A stretch of 64,000 nt of DNA from Novosphingobium sp. PP1Y (GTDB lineage: Bacteria; Pseudomonadota; Alphaproteobacteria; Sphingomonadales; Sphingomonadaceae): positions 2,927,001 through 2,991,000 of the forward strand of contig NC_015580.1 in NCBI RefSeq assembly GCF_000253255.1, read 5' to 3'. The position numbers and the translations under genes were made by a program. Below, one piece after another: positions 8,477-17,360 of this stretch. The notes beneath the pieces are model-generated. The model was not told where the DNA came from. It did not search any database and was given only the letters and a program-made list of their open reading frames with translations. Within the stretch, counting starts at the first letter, position 1; each line of letters opens with the position of its first letter.

Positions 8477-10081
8477 TCAGCTCCCGCCAATCTCGCTCAG
8501 CGAGGGCTGTCCCGGCTCACCCGGTGCACCCTGCCACGCGAGGACGGGCTTACGCGCTGCCTGTGTCTCGTCAAGACGGCGACGGGGTGCGAAATGCGGT
8601 GCGGAGTGCAGGCTTTCATCGCCCGCCTTCGCCCGCTTAGCCAGACTGCGCAGTGAACCGATGAACCGGTCGAGACCGGCCTTGCTCTCGGTTTCGGTGG
8701 GCTCGACCAGCATCGCGCCCCTGACCACCAGCGGGAAGTAGACCGTCATCGGGTGGAATCCCTCGTCGATCAGGCCCTTGGCGATGTCCAGCGTCGAGAA
8801 GCCATCGGCAAGCCCCGCATCGCTGAACAGCGCCTCGTGCATGCACGGGCCGCTCTTGGCGAATGGTGCAGGCAGCAGGTCCTCGCACGAACGCAGGACG
8901 TAATTGGCATTGAGCACCGCATCCTCGGCAACCTGGCGCAGGCCGTCGGCGCCGTGGCTGAGGATGTAGGTCAGCGCGCGCGTGAACATGCCCATCTGGC
9001 CGTGGAAGGCGACCATGCGCCCGAATGCGCGGCTATGGCCCTCGCCCCGGTTTTCTTCCTCAACGAGGTGGATGCCCCCGTCAGGACCGCGGGTTACGAA
9101 CGGCAGCGGCGCGAAGGGCGCCAGCGCCGCGGACAGAACCACCGGACCGGCACCCGGACCGCCGCCGCCGTGCGGGGTTGAGAAGGTCTTGTGCAGGTTG
9201 ATGTGCATGGCATCGACGCCGAGGTCGCCCGGGCGCACCTTGCCGACGATCGCGTTGAAGTTCGCACCATCGCAATAGACGTATCCGCCCGCCTCGTGGA
9301 CGGCATCGGCAATCGCCTTCATGTCGGGCTCGAACAGGCCGCAGGTGTTCGGGTTGGTGATCATCACCCCAGCGACGTTGGGCCCGAGCTTCGCCTTGAG
9401 CGCCTCAAGATCGACGCGCCCCGCGGGCGTTGCCGGGATCGACTGCACCTTGAAGCCGGCGAAAGCCGCCGTCGCCGGGTTCGTGCCGTGGGCGCTTTCC
9501 GGAACGAGCACGATGTCGCGCTTCTCGCCGCGCGCATCGAGCGCGGCGCGAATGCACAGCAGGCCGCACAGCTCGCCATGCGCCCCGGCCTTGGGGCTCA
9601 TCGCCACCGAGGCCATGCCGGTCAGCGTGATGAGCCAGTCGGCAAGCTGCTCGATCACTTCGAGCGCACCTTCGACCGACTTCTGCGGCTGCAGCGGGTG
9701 AACGTCAGCAAAGCCCGGCAGGCGTGCCATCTTCTCGTTGAGACGCGGGTTGTGCTTCATCGTGCACGACCCGAGCGGGAACGGCCCCAGGTCGATGGCG
9801 TAGTTCTGGCGCGACAGGCGCGTGTAGTGACGCACCGTTTCCGGCTCCGTCAGGCCCGGCAGGTCCGGCGCGGCCTTGCGCAGGAACTTCGACAGTCCCG
9901 CCGCGGGCGCGCGCTCGGGCGTGTCGATATCGACGCCGCACTTGCCTTCCGCGCCCAGTTCGAAGCTCAGTGGTTCCTCGAGCATCAGCCCGTAATCGCC
10001 GCTGGAGGTTACGAATTTCTCCGAGGCTTCACCCGCCCCGCCCATGGTCGGACGCCAGCCCGCCGCATTCACGCCGCTCAT
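8477..10081 (-). CDS. gcvPB: Glycine dehydrogenase (decarboxylating) subunit 2
   Basis: Catalytic half of the split P protein, which decarboxylates glycine with PLP and passes aminomethyl to the lipoyl arm of GcvH. The 534 residues contain the PLP-binding lysine in HINLHKTFSTPHGGGGPGAG, which forms the Schiff base, preceded by YCDGANFNAIVG. The start ATG overlaps the gcvPA stop by four bases (ATGA), typical of stoichiometric coupling. The C terminus has a low-complexity extension after the catalytic domain. Part of the riboswitch-controlled operon gcvT-gcvH-gcvPA-gcvPB. Confidence 0.97.
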   Translation of the reverse strand: MSGVNAAGWRPTMGGAGEASEKFVTSSGDYGLMLEEPLSFELGAEGKCGVDIDTPERAPAAGLSKFLRKAAPDLPGLTEPETVRHYTRLSRQNYAIDLGPFPLGSCTMKHNPRLNEKMARLPGFADVHPLQPQKSVEGALEVIEQLADWLITLTGMASVAMSPKAGAHGELCGLLCIRAALDARGEKRDIVLVPESAHGTNPATAAFAGFKVQSIPATPAGRVDLEALKAKLGPNVAGVMITNPNTCGLFEPDMKAIADAVHEAGGYVYCDGANFNAIVGKVRPGDLGVDAMHINLHKTFSTPHGGGGPGAGPVVLSAALAPFAPLPFVTRGPDGGIHLVEEENRGEGHSRAFGRMVAFHGQMGMFTRALTYILSHGADGLRQVAEDAVLNANYVLRSCEDLLPAPFAKSGPCMHEALFSDAGLADGFSTLDIAKGLIDEGFHPMTVYFPLVVRGAMLVEPTETESKAGLDRFIGSLRSLAKRAKAGDESLHSAPHFAPRRRLDETQAARKPVLAWQGAPGEPGQPSLSEIGGS

Positions 10082-11448
10082 GCCGGCACTCCTTCCAGGA
10101 CAGCCGCCAGTTCGGTGGCAAGCGTCTCGATATCGTCGTCGGTGGTCGTCTCGGTCGCCGCGACCAGCAAGCCCTTGTGCAGGTCTTCCTGCGCGGGGAA
10201 CAGGCGGCCGAGCGAAACGCCGCCAAGCACCTTGCGGTCGGCCAGTTCGCGCACCACTTCGCGCGCATCGCCGGGCAGTACCAGCGTGACCTCGTTGAAA
10301 TAGGCATCGTTGAGCAGCGAGACGCCGGGGATCTGCGTCAGGCGCTCCACCACCGCCTGCGTGCGGTCATGGTTCACTGCTGCCAGCTGGGCCAGGCCAT
10401 TCCCACCCAGCAGGGTCAGGTGAATACTGAAGGCCAGGGCGCAAAGCCCGGAATTCGTGCAGATATTGCTTGTCGCCTTCTCCCGGCGAATGTGCTGCTC
10501 GCGGGTTGAGAGCGTCAGCACAAAGCCGCGCTTGCCCTCGGCATCGACGGTCTCGCCACAAAGACGGCCCGGCATCTGTCGCACGAATTTCTCGCGGCAG
10601 CCGAACAGGCCGAGGTAAGGCCCGCCGAACTGCAAGCCGACGCCCAGCGACTGGCCTTCGCCCACGACGATGTCCGCACCGAGATTGCCCGGCGCCTCTA
10701 TCATGCCCAGCGCGACCGGTTCGGTCACCACGGCAACGACCAGCGCGCCCTTGGCGTGGGCGGCTTCGGAGATCGCTGCCAGATCCGGAATTCGGCCCAG
10801 GATATCGGGATACTGGACGACGACGCACGAGGTCTTCTCGTCGATCGCCGCGATCACCGCCGCATCGTCGGGCTCACGCGTGAGTTCGCAAGCGAGCGAG
10901 GCGATCTCGTCCTCGGTGAACTTCGCCATGGTGCGCACGACTTCGCCATAATGCGGGTGCAGGCCGCCGGAGAGGATCGCCCGGTCCTTGCGTGTGATGC
11001 GCGCCGCCATCAGGATCGCCTCCCAGCACGCGGTCGAACCGTCGTACATCGAGGCATTGGCGATGTCGGTCCCGAACAGGCGCGCGACCTGGGTCTGGAA
11101 CTCGAAGAGCACCTGCAGCGTGCCTTGCGCGATCTCCGGCTGATATGGCGTATAGGCAGTCAGGAACTCACCGCGCTGGATGATGTGGTCGACAGAAGCC
11201 GGCACATGGTGGCGATAGGCCCCTGCCCCGAGGAAGAACGGCGCCGATCCTGCGCTGAGGTTCTTGCCCGCCAGCGCGCTCATGTGCCGTTCCACGGCCA
11301 TTTCGCTGGCATGCATGGGCAGCCCCTCGACCGGGCCGGAAAGCCGCGCCTCGGATGGCACGTCGATGAAAAGATCGTCGACCGAGGCGGCGCCGATCAC
11401 GTCCAGCATGGCGGCGCGATCGGTATCGGTCAGGGGCAGGTAGCGCAA
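10078..11448 (-). CDS. gcvPA: Glycine dehydrogenase (decarboxylating) subunit 1
   Basis: Partner half of the split P protein, 456 residues, same PLP-fold as subunit 2 but without the Schiff-base lysine motif. It begins MRYLPLTDTDRAAMLDVIG and contains the typical FLGAGAYRHHVPA and TAYTPYQPEIAQGTLQ segments near residues 70 and 95. The start is a TTG with a ggag site about nine bases upstream. gcvH precedes it by about 30 bp and gcvPB overlaps its stop. The split P form is common in bacteria; no fused gcvP is present here. Confidence 0.97.
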   Translation of the reverse strand: MRYLPLTDTDRAAMLDVIGAASVDDLFIDVPSEARLSGPVEGLPMHASEMAVERHMSALAGKNLSAGSAPFFLGAGAYRHHVPASVDHIIQRGEFLTAYTPYQPEIAQGTLQVLFEFQTQVARLFGTDIANASMYDGSTACWEAILMAARITRKDRAILSGGLHPHYGEVVRTMAKFTEDEIASLACELTREPDDAAVIAAIDEKTSCVVVQYPDILGRIPDLAAISEAAHAKGALVVAVVTEPVALGMIEAPGNLGADIVVGEGQSLGVGLQFGGPYLGLFGCREKFVRQMPGRLCGETVDAEGKRGFVLTLSTREQHIRREKATSNICTNSGLCALAFSIHLTLLGGNGLAQLAAVNHDRTQAVVERLTQIPGVSLLNDAYFNEVTLVLPGDAREVVRELADRKVLGGVSLGRLFPAQEDLHKGLLVAATETTTDDDIETLATELAAVLEGVPA

Positions 11449-11479
11449 GGGGCGTTACTCCGTACGATTCAATAGAGAA

Positions 11480-11851
11480 TCAGAGGGTTTCGACAAATGC
11501 CTTGTACGCGGTCTCATCCATGAGACCTTCGAGTTCGGCTGGATCGGACAGGGTGATGCGGAACAGCCAGCCACCCTTTTCGGCATCGGTGTTGACCAGT
11601 TCCGGCTCATCGGCGAGCGCACCATTGGCATCGGAAACGGTGCCCGAAACCGGCGTGTAGACGTCCGAAGCCGCCTTCACGGAATCGACGACCGAAACGG
11701 AATCGCCCTTGGCGACGGTCGCCCCGGCGTCCGGCAGTTCAACGAAAGTGATGTCGCCAAGCTGGCCCTGCGCATAGTCGGTGATCCCGACCGTGCCGGT
11801 GTCGCCCTCGACTTCGATCCATTCGTGGTCTTCGGTGAAATAACGGGTCAT
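11480..11851 (-). CDS. gcvH: Glycine cleavage system H protein
   Basis: Lipoyl carrier of the glycine cleavage system, 123 residues. The lipoylated lysine is Lys59 in VVDSVKAASDVY, within the beta-hairpin lipoyl domain, preceded by GITDYAQGQLGDITFVELP. The start was placed at ATG 11851 (MTRYFTEDHEW) because it matches the family N terminus and has ggag about eight bases upstream; the frame is open further upstream but that part is not family-like. It lies 13 bp after gcvT and about 30 bp before gcvPA. Confidence 0.97.
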   Translation of the reverse strand: MTRYFTEDHEWIEVEGDTGTVGITDYAQGQLGDITFVELPDAGATVAKGDSVSVVDSVKAASDVYTPVSGTVSDANGALADEPELVNTDAEKGGWLFRITLSDPAELEGLMDETAYKAFVETL

Positions 11852-11864
11852 CTGGGCAAGCTCC

Positions 11865-13022
11865 TCAGCGATGGTAGCGATGTTGGACGAAGGGCATGGG
11901 CACGACCTTGGCGTCGAGCCGCTTGCCTCGGATTTCAATGGAAAGGGCCGTACCGTCGGCGGCGTGGACCGCATCGACGTAGGCCATGGCGATCGGGTGC
12001 TGCAGCGAGGGCGAGAAACCGCCAGAAGTCACCACGCCGACCTCGACATCGCCGGCAAGGACCCTGGCGCCTTCGCGGGCTGCCTGTCGGCCTTCGAGGG
12101 ACAGGCCAATGCGCTTGCGGGCGGTTCCTTGCTCCAGGTCGCGCTGGACGCGCGCGGCGCCGGGAAAGCCGCCTCCGCTGCGGCGGCGCTTGTTGATGCC
12201 GAAGATCAGCCCGGCCTCGACCGCGCCGTGATCGGGCGACATGTCGTGGCCGTAGAGCGGCAGCCCTGCTTCGAGACGCAGGGAATCGCGCGCGCCAAGA
12301 CCGATCGGTTTCACTTCCGGTTCGCCGCAAAGCAGGTCTGCGACCCGGGCGGCATCCTTGCCGGGAATGGAGATCTCGAAACCGTCCTCACCAGTGTAGC
12401 CGGAACGGCTGATCCAGGCATCGACACCGCCGAGCGTGAAGCTGGCCCCCTTCATGAAGGTGAGAGCCGAAAGCGGCGTGTCGCCCTTGGCGTGACGTTC
12501 CAGCGCCGCGAAAGCCTTGGGTCCCTGCAGCGCCAGCAATGCGCTGTCGTCGAGGTGGTTGAGCGTCACTTCGTCAGGCAGAAGTTCACGCAAGGAACCG
12601 ATGTCGTCCCACTTGGTGGCGCCGTTGACGACGAGATAGAAGCCCGTATCCCAGCGGGTGACCATGAGGTCGTCGAGAATGCCGCCCTCATCGTCGAGCA
12701 GGAGCGAATAGCGCACCGATCCTGTCTTCAGGGTCGAAAGGTCGATCGGCAGCGCTGCTTCAAGCGCCGCGTCGAGATCCACATGCGCATCTTCGGCCGG
12801 GCAGATGTAGAGCTGGCCCATGTGGCTGACGTCGAACAATCCGGCGCTCTCGCGGGTCCAGAGGTGTTCGGCCATGATGCCTTCGTACTGGACGGGCATC
12901 ATGTAGCCGGCGAACTCGACCATGCGCCCGCCCTTCTCGCGGTGCCACGCGTCGAGCGGCAGCAGCAAGGGCTCGATCGGCTCGAGGTCCTGTTCGTCTT
13001 GGGGATTCACTAATTCGCTCAA
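11865..13022 (-). CDS. gcvT: Aminomethyltransferase (glycine cleavage T protein)
   Basis: T protein releases ammonia from the aminomethyl-lipoyl arm and transfers the methylene group to tetrahydrofolate. About 385 residues, with the typical HREKGGRMVEFAGYMMPVQYEG, LFDVSHMGQ, RSGYTGEDGFEIS and LRLEAGLPLYGHD motifs. The TTG at 13022 is chosen because ggag lies seven bases upstream; a GTG at 13037 is the alternative and lacks such a site. First gene after the tandem glycine riboswitch, about 40 bp from its end. Confidence 0.95.
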   Translation of the reverse strand: MSELVNPQDEQDLEPIEPLLLPLDAWHREKGGRMVEFAGYMMPVQYEGIMAEHLWTRESAGLFDVSHMGQLYICPAEDAHVDLDAALEAALPIDLSTLKTGSVRYSLLLDDEGGILDDLMVTRWDTGFYLVVNGATKWDDIGSLRELLPDEVTLNHLDDSALLALQGPKAFAALERHAKGDTPLSALTFMKGASFTLGGVDAWISRSGYTGEDGFEISIPGKDAARVADLLCGEPEVKPIGLGARDSLRLEAGLPLYGHDMSPDHGAVEAGLIFGINKRRRSGGGFPGAARVQRDLEQGTARKRIGLSLEGRQAAREGARVLAGDVEVGVVTSGGFSPSLQHPIAMAYVDAVHAADGTALSIEIRGKRLDAKVVPMPFVQHRYHR

Positions 13023-13064
13023 GGCATAGCTCCGCACAGCAATGGCACACCGTTTTCAGGTGCC

Positions 13065-13285
13065 CCCTCTGTCACGGAAGCCTGAGAGCTTTGCCCCGGC
13101 ACCCTGCAGCAGGGTATCCGGGCTTACACCTTCGGCGGCCACGCCCGAAACGGACGGGGCACTTTCCAGAGCGTCACTATCGACTGGCGCGGTCCTTTTG
13201 CCTGAGAGATTCCGGGGCGGTTGCTCCTTCGGCGCCTGCCATTTCCGTCCCGTTCAAGGGGCCGAATCGGCAGGTCTCTCCCGCG
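13065..13285 (-). ncRNA. Tandem glycine riboswitch (two aptamers)
   Basis: Read on the minus strand, the region begins gggagagacctgcc and contains two copies of the glycine aptamer core. Aptamer 1 shows GCGCCGAAGGAGCAA and then ATCTCTCAGGCAAAAGGACC. Aptamer 2 shows GGCCGCCGAAGGTGTAAGCC and then AGCTCTCAGGCTTCCGTGACAGAGG. These are the hallmark conserved elements of the family. In a gcv operon it is normally an ON switch raising expression when glycine is high. No clear intrinsic terminator follows, so control at translation of gcvT is likely; that is inferred. Confidence 0.95.
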
Positions 13286-13356
13286 CTGTCAGCGACGCGA
13301 CCACCCTTGAAAGAGCCTCAGTCGCAAGTCAACGCCCCTCACGCTGCGATGCAGTA

Positions 13357-14079
13357 TTAATCCCCTGCCCGCCGCAGGACCCGACGCATCGAATCGAAGT
13401 CGTGCACGAAGCGGCCCTGGACCTTCTCCTGCACGAGTGCGAAAATCGCCCGCGCCACGGTCGAGGCACGCACCGAGCGGTATTTCCTCCACTTGCCGTG
13501 AAGCACCAGCATGTCGGCGAAGGGGGCTATCAACTGGCCTGCACCTTCAAGCTTGCGCTTCTCCGCCCGATGGCCGCGCAAGAGCCCCGGGCGCAGGATA
13601 TCGAGGCGGCGAAAGCCTAGCTTGCCCAGGTCCTCTTCCGTCTCTCCCTTGGTGCGCAGGTAGAAATTGCGGCTCGACCGGTCGGCACCGGCGGAGGACA
13701 CTGCGATCATGTGATCGACACCGGCAGTGCGCGCGGCCTGCGCGACTTCGACGACGAGATCGTGATCTACGGCGCGAAAGGCCGCCTGGCTGCCGGCAGC
13801 CTTGATCGTCGTGCCCAGTGCACAGACGAGTACGTCGGCGCGGGCCGCGCCGATCATTGCCGACCAGTCATCCGGCAAGCCCACGAGAACTTCGGTCCGC
13901 GCACCCAGCGGCAGCGGGAATTCGCGGCGGGCGACGCTGACGACGCGCATGTCGGAGCGCCCGACGCTCTCGTCCAGCACTGCCGTACCGATCAGGCCGC
14001 TCGCCCCGACGAGGCAGATGCGATGTGCCGGAAGCGAAGGCTCCTCGCCCCGCTTCAGCACATCGAACAGGTCAGACAT
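13357..14079 (-). CDS. NAD(P)-binding Rossmann-fold protein, TIP30/oxidoreductase-like
   Basis: A 240-residue protein of the atypical short-chain dehydrogenase group that includes TIP30/HTATIP2-like proteins. Near residue 24 it has ICLVGASGLIGTAVLDE, a GxxGxxG dinucleotide-binding loop. Further on VLVCALGTTIKAAGSQ and DHMIAVSSAGADRSS are typical of this group, with YLRTKGETEEDL as the Yxx(x)K-like active-site segment. Substrate unknown. The ATG at 14079 overlaps the dgt stop by eight bases, so the two genes are translationally linked. It is last in the pnt-dgt minus-strand run. Confidence 0.8.
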   Translation of the reverse strand: MSDLFDVLKRGEEPSLPAHRICLVGASGLIGTAVLDESVGRSDMRVVSVARREFPLPLGARTEVLVGLPDDWSAMIGAARADVLVCALGTTIKAAGSQAAFRAVDHDLVVEVAQAARTAGVDHMIAVSSAGADRSSRNFYLRTKGETEEDLGKLGFRRLDILRPGLLRGHRAEKRKLEGAGQLIAPFADMLVLHGKWRKYRSVRASTVARAIFALVQEKVQGRFVHDFDSMRRVLRRAGD

Positions 14080-15232
14080 TGCGCAGCCCCTCAGGCGTGC
14101 GCCCATAGATCTGCGCGTGGCAGGTGATCGCGTAGCGGTCGGTCATGCCGGCGATATAGTCGGCGATGTGCCGGCTGCGCTCGGGCTCGTGCCGTGGCAT
14201 CGTATCGATCCAGCTTTCCTCCATCAGCACCGGCTGCTGCGAATAGGCGGAGTACAGCTCCGCCAGCACCGCACGCGCACGGCGCGCGGTCTCGATCTGC
14301 TCGGGATGGTAATAGAGCTTGTCGTACATGAAGCGCTTGAAGCCCCGCTCGGCCTCGGCCAGTTCGGCCGAGAAGGCGACGAGCGGCCGATCAGCGCCGC
14401 GCACTTCATCGACGCTGCCCACGCCGACAAGGCGCTGCTGCGTCTCGGCAATCAGGTCGTTGACCATAAAGCCGATCTGGCTGCGGATCAGTTCCGCCAG
14501 TTGCCGTTCGCGCGGCACACCGGGATAGCGCCTTTCGACTTCGACCCAGTGTTCGGCGACAAAGGGATGGGCGAGCAGTTCGTCGAGATCGAGAAAGCCC
14601 GCCCGCAGGCCGTCGTCGATATCGTGGTTGTCATAGGCGATGTCGTCGGAAAGCGCGGCGACCTGCGCCTCCAGCGAGGCATAAGTGCCAAGTTCCAGCC
14701 CATAGGCGGCGTCAAGTTCGCTCAGGGCCCAGTTGGGAGCGGTCACCGGTCCATTGTGCTTGGCCAGCCCTTCGAGCGTCTCCCAGGTGAGGTTGAGCCC
14801 GTCATGCTCGCAATAGGGGCTGTCGATGCGCATCAGCGTGCGCAGGCAATGGGCATTGTGATCGAAGCCGCCGGCCTTGTGGAGCGCGCTGTCGAGCGCC
14901 TCCTCCCCGGCATGACCGAAAGGCGGATGGCCGATGTCATGCGCCAGCGCCAGCGCTTCGGTCAGGTCCTCGTCGAGCCCGAGCGTGCGGGCGATCACGC
15001 GCGCGATCTGAGCGACCTCGAGGCTGTGGGTCAGGCGAACCCGGTAATGGTCCCCGTCAGGTGCGATGAAGACCTGGGTCTTGTAGCGCAGGCGGCGAAA
15101 GGCGATTGAATGGATGATCCGGTCGCGGTCGCGCTGGTAGGCACTGCGCGGCCCTCGGGCCACAGCATTTTCCATCGGAAATTCGCGTCCGCGCGAACGG
15201 GCTGGGTTCGAAGCATAGGGGGCTAGGGTCAA
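14072..15232 (-). CDS. dgt: Deoxyguanosinetriphosphate triphosphohydrolase-like protein
   Basis: HD-domain enzyme of the type 2 dGTPase-like family, which removes triphosphate from deoxynucleotides. About 386 residues with the HD metal site spread over RLTHSLEVAQIAR, LAHDIGHPPFGHAGEEAL and DDIAYDNHDIDDG. The TTG at 15232 gives MTLAPYASNPARSRGREF, matching the conserved N terminus of alphaproteobacterial members; the first ATG, at 15175, would remove it. The frame stays open further upstream without family-like sequence. A small-protein gene lies 50 bp upstream on the same strand. Confidence 0.92.
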   Translation of the reverse strand: MTLAPYASNPARSRGREFPMENAVARGPRSAYQRDRDRIIHSIAFRRLRYKTQVFIAPDGDHYRVRLTHSLEVAQIARVIARTLGLDEDLTEALALAHDIGHPPFGHAGEEALDSALHKAGGFDHNAHCLRTLMRIDSPYCEHDGLNLTWETLEGLAKHNGPVTAPNWALSELDAAYGLELGTYASLEAQVAALSDDIAYDNHDIDDGLRAGFLDLDELLAHPFVAEHWVEVERRYPGVPRERQLAELIRSQIGFMVNDLIAETQQRLVGVGSVDEVRGADRPLVAFSAELAEAERGFKRFMYDKLYYHPEQIETARRARAVLAELYSAYSQQPVLMEESWIDTMPRHEPERSRHIADYIAGMTDRYAITCHAQIYGRTPEGLRNV

Positions 15233-15282
15233 GCGCAGGTCTTTCCCGGATCGGCTGTCGGAACTGGATCGTCTTCGCCGCC

Positions 15283-15600
15283 CTAGCGAGCAATCCCCAC
15301 CTTGCACAAGGCCGCCGAGGCCGTCGTGACCAAAATGACCTTCGGGTCGTCCACTTCGCGCAGCGCCCGCAGCCAGGCGCCCGGGGTCGGCTTGTCGCCT
15401 TCCAAGGCCTGTAGCTTCTGCAACTGCACGAAGCTCAGTTGCCGGACCATGCGCCTGGCCATGCAGGTCGACACCCGGGCCGACATCCCTGCGTCGAGCA
15501 AGGCCGCGCGGACGCGCCAGCCTGCGTAAAGGTGAGCGGACACAGCCAGCAGGGCCAGAATGCCGACGAGCATCAGCGCCCGCTTCACCATCTTCATCAT
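15283..15600 (-). CDS. Small membrane-anchored hypothetical protein
   Basis: A 105-residue protein with one N-terminal hydrophobic segment (RALMLVGILALLAVSAHLYAGW), either a signal anchor or an uncleaved signal. The rest is a small soluble domain with two cysteines (STCMARR and ALCKVG), possibly periplasmic, so a disulfide is conceivable. I do not recognise the family. ATGATG at 15600 was taken as the start. It lies between pntB and dgt on the same strand with short gaps, so it is probably transcribed with them. Confidence 0.65.
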   Translation of the reverse strand: MMKMVKRALMLVGILALLAVSAHLYAGWRVRAALLDAGMSARVSTCMARRMVRQLSFVQLQKLQALEGDKPTPGAWLRALREVDDPKVILVTTASAALCKVGIAR

Positions 15601-15616
15601 GACCGGATGACCTGGC

Positions 15617-17041
15617 CTAGAGCGCCTTGACGATCTCTTCGACCATCTTCTTCGCATCGGCGAGCAGCATCATGGTCTGGTCCATGTAGAAGACGTCGTT
15701 GTCGACGCCGGCATAGCCCTGTCCGCCCATCGAGCGCTTGATGAAGAAGATCGTCTTGGCCTTGTCGACGTCGAATACCGGCATGCCGTAGATCGGCGAG
15801 GACTTGTCGGTCTTGGCCGCCGGATTGACGACATCGTTGGCGCCGATGATGAAGGCCACATCAGCCTGCGCGAACTCGCTGTTGATGTCCTCGAGTTCGA
15901 AAACCTCATCGTAAGGCACACTGGCTTCGGCAAGCAGGACGTTCATGTGGCCCGGCATGCGCCCGGCAACCGGGTGAATCGCATACTTCACGTTGACGCC
16001 ATGCTCCTTGAGCAGGTCGCCCATCTCGCGCAGGGCATGCTGGGCCTGGGCTACGGCCATGCCGTAACCCGGGATGATGATGACGTTCTCGGCTTCCTTC
16101 ATCAGGAAGGCCGCGTCCTCGGCCGAGCCGCGTTTCCACGGACGCTGCTCCTTGGCGCCGCCCTCTCCCGCGCCGCCGGCATCGGCACCGAAGCCGCCTG
16201 CGATCACCGAGATGAAGCTGCGGTTCATCGCCTTGCACATGATGTAGGAGAGGATCGCACCCGAGGAACCCACGAGCGCACCGGTGATGATCATCGCGGT
16301 GTTGTGCAGCGTGAAGCCCATCGCCGCCGCGGCCCAGCCCGAGTACGAGTTGAGCATCGAGACGACAACCGGCATGTCCGCGCCGCCGATCGGGATGATC
16401 AGCAGGAAGCCGATCGCGAACGACAGGGCAACGACGATCCAGAACAGCACGTTCTCGCCCGGGCCTGCCTGCCCGGAGTTGGTGAACAGCGCCGTCAGCA
16501 CGAGGATGAGCACCAGCGTGCCCAGATTGATGACATGACGAGCGGGCAGCATGATCGGCGCGCCCGACATGTTCCCGTTGAGCTTGGCAAAGGCGATCAC
16601 CGAACCGGAGAAGGTGATCGCGCCGATGGCAGCGCCCAGCGCCATCTCGATACGGCTGACGGTCAGGATATTGCCATCATCGCCGAGGATGCCGAAAGCG
16701 CCAGGGTTGAGAAATGCCGCCACGGCCACGAGCACGGCGGCCAGGCCGACAAGCGAGTGGAACGCCGCAACGAGCTGCGGCATCGCGGTCATCTGAATAC
16801 GCCGGGCAATGACGAAGCCGACGCCGCCGCCAATGACGATGGCACCCACGATCTCGGGCAGACTGGCGACGTCATGGGTCATCAGCGTCGTGACGACGGC
16901 GATGAGCATGCCGAACATGCCATAGCGATTGCCCTTGCGGGATGTCGCCGGCGAGGAAAGCCCGCGAAGGGCCAGGATGAAGCAGACGCCTGCAACGAGA
17001 TAGGCGACGGCCACCCACGGGTTTACCGCATGGGCTTCCAT
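15617..17041 (-). CDS. pntB: NAD(P) transhydrogenase subunit beta
   Basis: Membrane-domain and NADP(H)-binding subunit of the proton-translocating transhydrogenase, which uses the proton gradient to drive hydride transfer from NADH to NADP+. The 474-residue protein has about eight to nine membrane helices in the first 270 residues and domain III at the C terminus, with the NADP-binding IIPGYGMAVAQAQ motif and KRSMGGQGYAGVDN. Its ATG overlaps the last base of the pntAB stop (TAATG). Normal family length. Confidence 0.97.
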   Translation of the reverse strand: MEAHAVNPWVAVAYLVAGVCFILALRGLSSPATSRKGNRYGMFGMLIAVVTTLMTHDVASLPEIVGAIVIGGGVGFVIARRIQMTAMPQLVAAFHSLVGLAAVLVAVAAFLNPGAFGILGDDGNILTVSRIEMALGAAIGAITFSGSVIAFAKLNGNMSGAPIMLPARHVINLGTLVLILVLTALFTNSGQAGPGENVLFWIVVALSFAIGFLLIIPIGGADMPVVVSMLNSYSGWAAAAMGFTLHNTAMIITGALVGSSGAILSYIMCKAMNRSFISVIAGGFGADAGGAGEGGAKEQRPWKRGSAEDAAFLMKEAENVIIIPGYGMAVAQAQHALREMGDLLKEHGVNVKYAIHPVAGRMPGHMNVLLAEASVPYDEVFELEDINSEFAQADVAFIIGANDVVNPAAKTDKSSPIYGMPVFDVDKAKTIFFIKRSMGGQGYAGVDNDVFYMDQTMMLLADAKKMVEEIVKAL

Positions 17042-17346
17042 TACTTGCTATCCCCCTTTGCTGCCGGCTTGTCCTTCTTCTTGTACATGGCCAGCATGCG
17101 TTCGGTGACAGCGAAGCCACCGAAGATGTTGACGCTGGCAAGCACGACCGCACCCAGCCCCAGCCACTTGGCCAGCGGGCTTCCCGCGGCAGCGCTGGCA
17201 ACCAGCGCACCGACGACGATCACGGAAGAAATGGCATTGGTCACCGCCATCAGCGGCGTGTGCAGGGCCGGCGTAACCGACCAGACGACGTAGTAACCCA
17301 CGAAGCAGGCCATTACGAAGATCGAAAGGATCGAAATGAAGTCCAT
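17041..17346 (-). CDS. pntAB: NAD(P) transhydrogenase subunit alpha, membrane part
   Basis: A 101-residue protein with three hydrophobic helices (FDISILSIFVMACFVGYYVV-like N terminus, the VTNAISSVIVVGALVASA segment, and VVLASVNIFGGFAV). It corresponds to the C-terminal membrane part of the enterobacterial PntA chain, encoded separately here as in other alphaproteobacteria with a three-subunit enzyme. A basic tail (MYKKKDKPAAKGDSK) ends the protein. It lies between pntAA (14 bp gap) and pntB (1 bp overlap). Confidence 0.96.
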   Translation of the reverse strand: MDFISILSIFVMACFVGYYVVWSVTPALHTPLMAVTNAISSVIVVGALVASAAAGSPLAKWLGLGAVVLASVNIFGGFAVTERMLAMYKKKDKPAAKGDSK

Positions 17347-17360
17347 CGTCGTGGCCCCCC

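Noticed and set aside
13042..13620. Plus-strand ORF over the riboswitch region
   Set aside because: It covers the glycine aptamers read on the other strand and has no protein-family features.
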